Part shown: positions 6,799 to 14,009 of the stretch, piece by piece
How the letters are laid out: every line of letters starts with the position of its first letter
Position numbering within the stretch: position 1 is the first letter of the stretch
DNA from: CAYJHC01 sp964369805
GTDB taxonomy: Bacteria; Bacillota; Clostridia; Peptostreptococcales; Anaerovoracaceae
Direction of reading: 5' to 3'
DNA length: 29,134 nt
NCBI GenBank assembly: GCA_964369805.1
Contig: CAYJFM010000027.1
Coordinates: forward strand, 1-29,134
Translations under genes and position numbers: made by a program
The notes under the pieces: generated by a model
Seen by the model: only the letters and a program-made list of their open reading frames with translations
Databases searched by the model: none
Told to the model about the DNA's origin: nothing

Positions 6799-8154
6799 AT
6801 GGATAATTATGGACTTATAAGTTTACTACCAGTTACAGTTGTAATTGTTAGTGCTATTATTACAAAAAGAGCTATGGAGCCGCTTATCTTAGGTACAATC
6901 GTAGCATTCGTTATTTTGGAAGGAACAGGTTTCCTAGGTGGATATCTAGACACACTATATGCAACTATAGGTGGCAACGCTTATTATATTATTATATTCG
7001 GACTATTTGGTATGTTTGCTAAGTTACTTGAAGAATCAAATGCTATTAGTGGTTTTACAAGATATGGAATGAAATTTGCAAACACTAAAAAGAAAACGGT
7101 TTTCTTAACATGGATTATTGGTATGTTAACTTTCTTAGATAACTACTTCAGTATCCTTGCTGCAGGCGTATCTACAAAACAAATTGCTGATAACAATAAA
7201 ATGTCAAGAGAATTTTTTACCTACATCATTAATAGTATAGCTTGTGTAACTTGTGTATTAGTACCAATTTCTCTATGGGGAATCTTTATGTCAGGACAAA
7301 TTGAACTGGCACTTGGCTTGGAAGTAGGAGAAGGTTTAGGCATGATTATTAAATCTATTCCTTTCATCTTCTTTGCCTTTGTATCAGCTATCTTCGTGTT
7401 ATTATATGGATTTAAAATTATTCCAACATTTGGTCCAATGAAAAAAGCAGAATTAAGAGCTGAAGGTGGACAACTACTTCCTGATGCTTGTATGGCTGCA
7501 GAAGCTCAAAAAGCTGAAGGTGAAGAAACAAAAGAAGAGGAAGGAAAACTAATTAACTTCCTAGTACCGATGATTGCTGTAATTGGAGTTACATTATGGA
7601 CAACAGATTTATTACTAGGTCTAGTTGCTGCTAATGTTGCTGCTATAGTTATATACATAGCTCAAAGAATTATCACACCTAGTCAAGCACTTGACACAAT
7701 TCCTCAAGGATTTATGGATATGTTTGTTGTAACTGGTATTGTAATTTCAGCATTTGCACTTCAAGCTGCAAATGAAATGCTTGGTCTAGCACCGTTCGTT
7801 GTTGATTCGGTTGCACCATACATGAGCCCAGCACTACTTCCAGCTATCGCATTCCTACTATTATTAGGACTTGGATTCGTAACAGGAAGCTTCTGGGGAA
7901 TGATGGCAGTTTGCTTCCCAATTATATTACCTCTAGCTGAAGGTCTTGGTGGAAATATTTACCTAGCAATCGGAGCTATAATTGCTGGTGCTTGTGCTGC
8001 AAGTTCAACATGTTTCTATGGAGACTCTGCTACACTATCTTGTGGAGTTACTAAAATTAGAAATGCAGACTTCTTAAGCGTAGTAAACCCAATGATCGTT
8101 CCGCCAATCGTAATAACATTTATACTATTCTTAGTAGCTGGATTTGTACTATAG
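6799..8154 (+). CDS. NhaC-family Na+/H+ antiporter
   Basis: This 451-aa polytopic membrane protein of the Na+/H+ antiporter family related to NhaC has about eleven to twelve hydrophobic segments. The conserved family region FLDNYFSILAAGVSTKQIADNNKMSRE is near residue 112. A charged cytoplasmic loop is seen near residues 215-250, and a glycine-rich late segment reads GLGFVTGSFWGMMAVCFPII. The likely role is exchange of Na+ for H+ across the membrane; a different ion or amine substrate cannot be excluded. The ribosome binding site GGGAGGATAATT is strong. The gene follows ureD after 125 nt without a terminator or a clear promoter and ends in the terminator at 8213-8254, so it is probably the eighth gene of the urease operon. 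Confidence 0.8.
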   Translation: MDNYGLISLLPVTVVIVSAIITKRAMEPLILGTIVAFVILEGTGFLGGYLDTLYATIGGNAYYIIIFGLFGMFAKLLEESNAISGFTRYGMKFANTKKKTVFLTWIIGMLTFLDNYFSILAAGVSTKQIADNNKMSREFFTYIINSIACVTCVLVPISLWGIFMSGQIELALGLEVGEGLGMIIKSIPFIFFAFVSAIFVLLYGFKIIPTFGPMKKAELRAEGGQLLPDACMAAEAQKAEGEETKEEEGKLINFLVPMIAVIGVTLWTTDLLLGLVAANVAAIVIYIAQRIITPSQALDTIPQGFMDMFVVTGIVISAFALQAANEMLGLAPFVVDSVAPYMSPALLPAIAFLLLLGLGFVTGSFWGMMAVCFPIILPLAEGLGGNIYLAIGAIIAGACAASSTCFYGDSATLSCGVTKIRNADFLSVVNPMIVPPIVITFILFLVAGFVL

Positions 8155-8212
8155 GATTAGAATAAAATAAGGTGTGGACCTTTGTAATAAGGCTATACAC
8201 ACAAGAAAATAT

Positions 8213-8254
8213 ATATCAGGTATGCATGAAATATGTGTACCTGATTTTATTTTA
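8213..8254 (+). terminator. Intrinsic terminator closing the urease-antiporter operon
   Basis: A 13-bp stem, ATCAGGTATGCAT / ATGTGTACCTGAT (two G-T pairs), with loop GAAAT, is followed by TTTATTTT. Confidence 0.8.
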
Positions 8255-8294
8255 CTAAGTTTTCGTTGCTTACTAAGGTTATTGTTAAAACATG

Positions 8295-8323
8295 TTGTTT
8301 AAAATTCAATATTATAGTATAAT
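8295..8323 (+). promoter_or_regulatory. Sigma-A promoter of the yhdT-panF-gad operon
   Basis: TTGTTT (8295-8300) and TATAAT (8318-8323) are 17 bp apart. The predicted start near 8330 is about 50 nt upstream of the first gene. Confidence 0.75.
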
Positions 8324-8378
8324 TATTATAATTTGAATATTAGATTAATAACTGGAATTATTAGTTAAGGAGGGTGTT

Positions 8379-8675
8379 TTGCAGAAATTTACTATTAAAG
8401 AACAAAATTTACAAATTAAAAAGGAAGCTATAATCTCTATTGTAATGTACATAGCCTTTTTCTTGTGGTGGTATTTTACAGGTTATGGGCTTGGTTCTGG
8501 TGACCCTTCGGAGTATACGTATATTTTTGGATTGCCAATGTGGTTTTTCCTAAGTTGTGTAGTAGGTTATGTGGGATTTTCAATAGCCGTTATTATTGTG
8601 GTTAAGTGCTTTTTTAAAAACTTTGACCTTGGAGAGGAAGCAAACTCTGAGTTTGAGCTAGGAGAAGGGGAGTAA
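8379..8675 (+). CDS. yhdT: YhdT-family small membrane protein (DUF997)
   Basis: This 98-aa protein has two hydrophobic segments (about residues 19-35 and 50-72) and an acidic C-terminus. It matches the YhdT/DUF997 family, whose genes typically sit directly before panF, as in Escherichia coli. Its role is unproven; it is thought to be an accessory or stability partner of the symporter. The sequence WWYFTGYGLG near residue 30 is typical of the family. The start is TTG with a strong AAGGAGGGTG ribosome binding site. The next gene starts 2 nt after its stop. Confidence 0.82.
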   Translation: MQKFTIKEQNLQIKKEAIISIVMYIAFFLWWYFTGYGLGSGDPSEYTYIFGLPMWFFLSCVVGYVGFSIAVIIVVKCFFKNFDLGEEANSEFELGEGE

Positions 8676-8677
8676 AA

Positions 8678-10189
8678 ATGTCATATACAACAATTTTGAT
8701 AACTGTTTTAGTAGTTTACCTTGTTGCAAATATGGCTATAGGTATATATATAAGTAAAAATCAAGGAAGACTTGAAAAAAACAAGGGCTTTATATCTAAC
8801 TATTTTATTGGTGGAAGATCTATGGGAGGGCTAGTCCTTGCTATGACATTAATAGCTACCTTTACTAGTGCTAGTAGCTTTATCGGGGGGCCTGGTGTGG
8901 CCTACTCTAACGGTTTAGTATGGGTTTACCTTTCAATGATTCAGGTGCCAACTGCCTTTATTATTTTAGGAATTTTAGGCAAAAAATTTGCTATTATATC
9001 TAGAAAAACTAACTCTGTAACAGTTACTGATTATCTAAGAGCCAGATATAAATCACCAGCTGTGGTTATTCTTGCATCACTTGCATTAGTAGGATTCTTT
9101 ATGGCTCAGATGATGTCACAGTTTATTGGTGGAGCAGTGCTATTTGAAACTGTAACAGGTCTTCCATATATTTGGGGCCTCGTACTCTTTGGTGTAGTGG
9201 TAATAGTATATACTACCCTAGGTGGTTTTAGGGCGGTAGCAGCTACGGATACTATTCAAGGGATAATTATGGTAATTGGTGGTTTCATTATCCTTTATAC
9301 AATAGTTAGTGCAGCAGGCGGGTTTGATAACTTAGTAGATACTATGAATACCATAAAACCGGAATGGTCTAACCCTTATGGGGCTGGGCAAACCCAAGCA
9401 TATGTGCTTTCATTTTGGGTGCTTGTGGGTATTGGTGTACTTGGCCTTCCACAGACAGCTGTTAGAGGCATGGGATTTAAAGATACTAAGTCTCTACATA
9501 ACGCTATGATTTACGGAACGATAGTTGTAGGATTCTTGATGCTTGTAATGCATATTTCTGGAGCTTTTGCCCCAGCTGTAATAGATGCAAGCCAGTATCC
9601 AAGTACTGATTATGTTATTCCTGCAATTGTACTAGAATATATGAATCCAGTTGTAGCAGGACTATTTATTGCTGCACCTCTTTCCGCAGTAATGTCTACA
9701 GTGTCATCTTTGCTAATTTTAGCATCAGCTGCCATTGTTAAAGATTTATATTTGAACTATATAGTAAAAGATAAGACTAAGCAAAAAGAGCCTACTTTTC
9801 AAAAGAAGCTTGCTAGAATGAGCATGGGTTCAACCCTATTAATTGGTGTGATTGTATTTGTATTTACAATTAGTCCACCAGATTTAATCGTATGGATAAA
9901 TCTATTTGCAATGGGAGGGCTTGAATGTGCCTTCTTAGCTCCAATCATTTTTGGACTTTACTGGAGAAAAGCAAATGCTACTGGTGCAATTTGCTCTATC
10001 ATATTAGGTATTTCTTGTTTCTTGGTACTAAGTAACCTTGAAGCATGGTTTGGTATTACATGGAGTTTCTTTGGTACTACTGCAATTGTACCATCTATAA
10101 TATTTACAATTGTAGTGTTTATAGTAGCTAGTTTAGTAGGCAAGAAATCAGACGTTGAAACGATTGAATTATTCTTTGGCGACAACTAA
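8678..10189 (+). CDS. panF: Sodium:solute symporter, PanF-like
   Basis: This 503-aa, roughly 13-segment membrane protein belongs to the sodium:solute symporter family. The best family match by recognition is the sodium/pantothenate symporter: NYFIGGRSMGGLVLAMTLIATFTSASSFIGGPG near residues 41-73, GFRAVAATDTIQG in the middle, and GLPQTAVRGMGFKD. The preceding yhdT gene supports the PanF call. However, the gene is followed after about 40 nt by glutamate decarboxylase in the same operon, so glutamate or another carboxylate is an alternative substrate that sequence alone does not settle. Confidence 0.8.
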   Translation: MSYTTILITVLVVYLVANMAIGIYISKNQGRLEKNKGFISNYFIGGRSMGGLVLAMTLIATFTSASSFIGGPGVAYSNGLVWVYLSMIQVPTAFIILGILGKKFAIISRKTNSVTVTDYLRARYKSPAVVILASLALVGFFMAQMMSQFIGGAVLFETVTGLPYIWGLVLFGVVVIVYTTLGGFRAVAATDTIQGIIMVIGGFIILYTIVSAAGGFDNLVDTMNTIKPEWSNPYGAGQTQAYVLSFWVLVGIGVLGLPQTAVRGMGFKDTKSLHNAMIYGTIVVGFLMLVMHISGAFAPAVIDASQYPSTDYVIPAIVLEYMNPVVAGLFIAAPLSAVMSTVSSLLILASAAIVKDLYLNYIVKDKTKQKEPTFQKKLARMSMGSTLLIGVIVFVFTISPPDLIVWINLFAMGGLECAFLAPIIFGLYWRKANATGAICSIILGISCFLVLSNLEAWFGITWSFFGTTAIVPSIIFTIVVFIVASLVGKKSDVETIELFFGDN

Positions 10190-10230
10190 AGTGTAATTGT
10201 CTCGACTAAGAAAGAGGAAAGGTGAAGAAT

Positions 10231-11637
10231 ATGAGCGATATTTATAATGAGAAAGAGTATACAAAATTAAGTGATTTAATATTAAATGAAAACTTAGAGA
10301 AAGAAATTTTGCCTAGTGACAGGTTAAATGAATTCCCTATACCTACCCAAGATGTAGGTATGCTAATTGATACATTCCTGCTTTCTGAAGGTTCGGCAAG
10401 ACTTAATCTTGCAACCTTTTGTCAAACAAATATGGACCCTGATGCAGTTAAGTTAATGGGAGATAATCTTTCAAAAAACTCTATAGACAAAACGGAGTAT
10501 CCAAATACTACAAAAATTGAAGGTAGATGTATCAATATTATTGCCCATTTGTGGAATGCACCTGATAAGAACTTTGTGGGCACTTCAACTGTTGGATCTA
10601 GTGAGGCCTGCATGCTTGCTGGTATGGCAATGAAAATGAGGTGGGAAGAACATGCAAAGAGGGAAGGTATAGAATTTGGTGGTATAACAGGAAAAAAACC
10701 AAATCTAATTATGTCATCTGCATACCAAGTTTGCTGGGAAAAGTTTGCAACATATTGGGATGTAGATTTAATTGAAATTCCACTTACTGAAGATGCTATT
10801 ACTCTTGATATTGATGCTGCTATGGAAGCTATTAACGAATATACTATTGGAATTGTACCAATTCTAGGCGTTACTTATACAGGACTATATGACAATGTTA
10901 AAGAGCTTAATGATAGGCTAGAAGAGTATAATAAAGATGCAAAGCATCCACTTTACATACATGTGGATGGCGCTTCTGGAGGAATGTTTGCACCATTTAA
11001 ACAGCCAAATTTGCAATGGGATTTTAGGCTTAAGTGGGTTGCTTCTATCTCTACTTCTGGGCACAAATACGGACTTGTATATCCAGGTATTGGCTGGGTT
11101 TTATGGAAAGATAAAAATTTCTTACCAGAAAAACTATCCTTTGATGTTAGCTACCTAGGTGGATCTTTAACAACTCTAGGGATAAATTTCTCTAGAAGTG
11201 CAAGTCAAATTCTGGGACAGTACTATGTATTTACTAAATACGGTTACGATGGTATTACAAGTATCCATGAAAGAACAAATAAAATGGCAAAATTAATTAC
11301 TAAAGGATTAGAGGAACTTGGTTGTTTTGACATAATAAATGATGGTAGTGTTCTCCCAATTGTTTGTTACAAACTAAAAGAGGATTCTGATATTTGTTGG
11401 TCTTTATATGATCTTTCAGACAGACTTGCTATGAAAGGGTGGCAGGTACCAACTTATCCACTACCTGGAAACATGGAGAATAATATTGTACAGAGGATTG
11501 TTTGTAGGGCAGACCTTGCTTTTAGTATGACAAATCAACTAGTAGAAACTTTTAAAGAGTCTGTTGAAAAACTTAATAGCATGGAGGGCTTTTGCAAAAG
11601 AGATGAAGAAGGCAAGCCTTATGGTTTTACTCATTAA
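10231..11637 (+). CDS. gadB: Glutamate decarboxylase (PLP-dependent)
   Basis: This 468-aa enzyme should convert L-glutamate to GABA and CO2, consuming a cytoplasmic proton. It aligns along its length with Escherichia coli GadB: LNLATFCQT near residue 58, SSEACMLAGMAMKMRW, GVTYTGLYD, HVDGASGGMFAPF, and the PLP lysine in TSGHKYG (K279). The C-terminus ends FTH, close to the gating histidine at the end of E. coli GadB. The ATG at 10231 is preferred over an in-frame GTG at 10222, which lies inside the AGGAAAGGTG ribosome binding site. No GadC antiporter is adjacent; the only linked transporter is the PanF-like symporter. A terminator follows. Confidence 0.9.
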   Translation: MSDIYNEKEYTKLSDLILNENLEKEILPSDRLNEFPIPTQDVGMLIDTFLLSEGSARLNLATFCQTNMDPDAVKLMGDNLSKNSIDKTEYPNTTKIEGRCINIIAHLWNAPDKNFVGTSTVGSSEACMLAGMAMKMRWEEHAKREGIEFGGITGKKPNLIMSSAYQVCWEKFATYWDVDLIEIPLTEDAITLDIDAAMEAINEYTIGIVPILGVTYTGLYDNVKELNDRLEEYNKDAKHPLYIHVDGASGGMFAPFKQPNLQWDFRLKWVASISTSGHKYGLVYPGIGWVLWKDKNFLPEKLSFDVSYLGGSLTTLGINFSRSASQILGQYYVFTKYGYDGITSIHERTNKMAKLITKGLEELGCFDIINDGSVLPIVCYKLKEDSDICWSLYDLSDRLAMKGWQVPTYPLPGNMENNIVQRIVCRADLAFSMTNQLVETFKESVEKLNSMEGFCKRDEEGKPYGFTH

Positions 11638-11665
11638 TTACAAATGATTATATTAAACAAACAAG

Positions 11666-11694
11666 CGGTCATACAAATTGTGTGGCCGTTTTTT
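11666..11694 (+). terminator. Intrinsic terminator after gadB
   Basis: A 9-bp stem, CGGTCATAC / GTGTGGCCG, with loop AAATT, is followed by six T. Confidence 0.85.
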
Positions 11695-11763
11695 GATAAA
11701 TACAGGTTTTTACACTTAAATTATATAAAGAACTAAAATAAATACATAATTATAGCAAATTTA

Positions 11764-11772
11764 TGATATAAT
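11764..11772 (+). promoter_or_regulatory. Extended -10 promoter of typA
   Basis: TGATATAAT is a perfect -10 with the TGn extension; no consensus -35 is seen 17 bp upstream. The roughly 95-nt leader contains an inverted repeat CTGCAGG ... CCTGTAG (about 11795-11831) without a T-run. Confidence 0.5.
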
Positions 11773-11877
11773 TATATTTTAATGGAAAAATTTCTGCAGG
11801 TAGTGATGTTTATTAGAATGTTAGCCTGTAGTTAGATAAATAAGTATAAACTAATCTTACGTTTTAAAGGGGAAGAA

Positions 11878-13755
11878 ATGAGTAATAAAGACAGAATAAT
11901 AAACATAGCAGTTATTGCCCATGTAGATGCAGGAAAATCTACTCTTGTAGATGCTTTTCTAAATCAAAGTGGTGTATTTAGACAAAATGAAGAAGTTGTA
12001 GATTGTGTAATGGATAGTGATGATATCGAAAGAGAAAGAGGAATTACAATTTACTCTAAAAACTGTTCTGTAATGCATGATGATGTAAAAATTAACATTG
12101 TAGATACTCCAGGACATGCTGACTTCTCTTCAGAAGTAGAAAGAATCATGAAAACAGTAGATACTGCTATTTTGCTTGTAGATTCAAGTGAAGGGCCAAT
12201 GCCTCAAACAAGATTTGTACTAAAAAAATCTTTAGAACAAGGACTTAAACCGATTCTATTAATAAACAAAATAGATAAAAGAGATGCAAGAATTGAAGAA
12301 GTAATCGATGAGGTTTATGAACTATTTATGGACCTTGAGGCTAATGATGAGCAGCTTGACTTCCCAATTTTATATGGAATTGCGAGACAAGGTGTGGTTG
12401 TTTCATGTGCTGACGAAGCACAAGATATTCATATTGAGCTAAATGATGGCTCAAAAATGGATAAAACACCAACAGGTTTAGATGGTAAAGATATTAGCCC
12501 ACTTTTTGATACTATAATTGAACATGTACCAGCATATGCTGACTATGATGAAGACCCTCTTCAACTTCAGGTTTCTACATTAGGATACGATGATTACATT
12601 GGTAGACTAGGAATTGGCAGAGTAACTAAGGGAACAATCAAAGAAGGGCAGTCTGTAGCAGTAGCTAAGGGTGACGGGACAATTGTTCAAAGAAAAATCA
12701 ACCAAATATTCATATACATGGGACTAAAAAGAACTCAGGTAAAAGAAGCTAAAAGTGGAGATATCGTTGTTGTTTCAGGCATTAGTGATATTTCAATTGG
12801 AGAAACAATATGTGATCCACAAAATCCAGTTGCTATGGAGCTTATTACTATTGAACCACCAACGCTATCAATGAACTTCATAGTAAACAAATCTCCTTTT
12901 GCAGGGCAGTCAGGAAAATTCCTAACTTCAAGACACATAAAAGAAAGACTAAAAAAAGAGCTAGAGGTAAACGTTGGTTTAGTAGTTGAAGATACAGACT
13001 CAACAGATGTATTCAAAGTTTCAGGAAGAGGGGAATTGCACCTTTCTATTCTAATTGAAAACATGAGAAGAGAAGGCTATGAGCTTGCTGTTTCAAAACC
13101 AGAAGTAATTTTCAAAACAGATGAAAATGGAAAAAAACTTGAACCTATCGAAGAAGTTGTACTTTCTGTACCAGAAGAATATAGTGGTTCAGTTATTAAC
13201 AAATTAAACCTTAGAAAAGGTATGATGACAGAAATGTCTAGCGACAATGGATATACAAAAATTGTTTACACTGCTCCTACTAGAGGGCTTCTTGGATATA
13301 GAACAGAATTCATTAACGACACAAGAGGCGAGGGAACTATGGTTCGTAGATTCTTTGGCTTTGAAGAGTTTAAAGGAGAAATTCCTAAGAGACAAAATGG
13401 AGTTGCTATTTCACAAGAACAAGGAACATCTACTCCTTATGCAATATTTAACGTACAAGAAAGAGTACAAATGTTTATTGGATCTTCTGTAAAAGTTTAT
13501 GAAGGTATGATAGTTGGAATGAATAGCAGGGGGGAAGATATGGTTATTAACCCTTGTAAAGCTAAAAAGGCTACCAACATGAGAGCTTCTGGGAATGATG
13601 ATACCATTAAATTAACACCACCTAGAGAGTTTACTTTAGAAGAGGCTCTAGAGTTTATAGCTGACGATGAACTTGTAGAAGTTGTGCCAGATGATATAAG
13701 ATTAAGAAAAAAACTTCTAAGCGAGCAAGAGCGTAGAAGAACGCATAACAAATAA
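11878..13755 (+). CDS. typA: Ribosome-associated GTPase TypA/BipA
   Basis: This 625-aa translational GTPase of the EF-G-like class acts on the 50S subunit in assembly and stress adaptation. The G domain is at residues 1-200 with ERERGITI, DTPGHADF (H80) and NKID (130-133). The diagnostic TypA C-terminal part is present: RGLLGYRTEFINDTRGEG, ISQEQGTSTPYAI, and the final DELVEVVPDDIRLRKK. Two oddities are seen. The G1 motif reads AHVDAGKST rather than the usual AHVDHGKTT. The segment after ILYGIA is expanded by about 15 residues before PLFDTI. The ribosome binding site is AAAGGGGAAG. The gene is monocistronic, with its own promoter and terminator. Confidence 0.95.
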   Translation: MSNKDRIINIAVIAHVDAGKSTLVDAFLNQSGVFRQNEEVVDCVMDSDDIERERGITIYSKNCSVMHDDVKINIVDTPGHADFSSEVERIMKTVDTAILLVDSSEGPMPQTRFVLKKSLEQGLKPILLINKIDKRDARIEEVIDEVYELFMDLEANDEQLDFPILYGIARQGVVVSCADEAQDIHIELNDGSKMDKTPTGLDGKDISPLFDTIIEHVPAYADYDEDPLQLQVSTLGYDDYIGRLGIGRVTKGTIKEGQSVAVAKGDGTIVQRKINQIFIYMGLKRTQVKEAKSGDIVVVSGISDISIGETICDPQNPVAMELITIEPPTLSMNFIVNKSPFAGQSGKFLTSRHIKERLKKELEVNVGLVVEDTDSTDVFKVSGRGELHLSILIENMRREGYELAVSKPEVIFKTDENGKKLEPIEEVVLSVPEEYSGSVINKLNLRKGMMTEMSSDNGYTKIVYTAPTRGLLGYRTEFINDTRGEGTMVRRFFGFEEFKGEIPKRQNGVAISQEQGTSTPYAIFNVQERVQMFIGSSVKVYEGMIVGMNSRGEDMVINPCKAKKATNMRASGNDDTIKLTPPREFTLEEALEFIADDELVEVVPDDIRLRKKLLSEQERRRTHNK

Positions 13756-13770
13756 AATATTATTCAACTA

Positions 13771-13800
13771 AACCTTAGATTTTTTTCTAAGGTTTTTTAA
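13771..13800 (+). terminator. Intrinsic terminator after typA
   Basis: A 9-bp stem, AACCTTAGA / TCTAAGGTT, with a T6 loop, is followed by a T-run. Confidence 0.85.
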
Positions 13801-13848
13801 TACAACAGATTTCATTTGGTTAGATTTTTAGTAAAAGTAATTCCCTTA

Positions 13849-13896
13849 ACTGTGAATAAATTACACAAGTTTACTGTGAATAAATTACACAAGTTT
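13849..13896 (+). repeat. Tandem 24-bp direct repeat upstream of the hydrogenase operon
   Basis: ACTGTGAATAAATTACACAA followed by GTTT is present twice, head to tail and identical, at 13849-13872 and 13873-13896. Each unit contains the imperfect palindrome TGTGAATAAATTACACA. This resembles Rex-type operators (TTGTGAAWWWWTTCACAA) but with one extra base between the halves. It lies about 115 bp upstream of the start codon of the flavoprotein gene, in a position suited to an operator. Confidence 0.8.
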
Positions 13897-14009
13897 TAGG
13901 TAAATGTAAGTGTTTAATCATTATTTTGCTCAATGCTGCAATTTTGCTAGGTGGTTTAAAAAATATACAGTATACTAGTGGAAACGTTATTTTGAAAGGA
14001 GAAATATTT

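Noticed and set aside
10937..11158. Open frame of 73 codons inside gadB
   Set aside because: It overlaps the PLP-lysine region of gadB in another frame; a coding shadow.
10231..11637. Aspartate decarboxylase (beta-alanine for pantothenate), suggested by the PanF neighbour
   Set aside because: The sequence follows bacterial GadB along its full length, including NLATFCQT, SSEACMLAGMAMK and the C-terminal region; substrate exchange is possible but unsupported.
13247..13492. Open frame of 81 codons on the + strand inside typA
   Set aside because: It is out of frame with a clearly conserved typA segment and has no ribosome binding site; a coding shadow.
11878..13755. Tet(M)-type ribosomal protection protein, suggested by the DAGKST motif
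   Set aside because: The C-terminal half carries TypA-specific RGLLGYRTEF and DELVEVVPDDIRLRKK.
13849..13896. Exact Rex operator or start of a CRISPR array
   Set aside because: The spacing between halves is one base too long for the Rex consensus, and there are only two adjoining copies with no spacer, so no CRISPR; kept only as a candidate operator.
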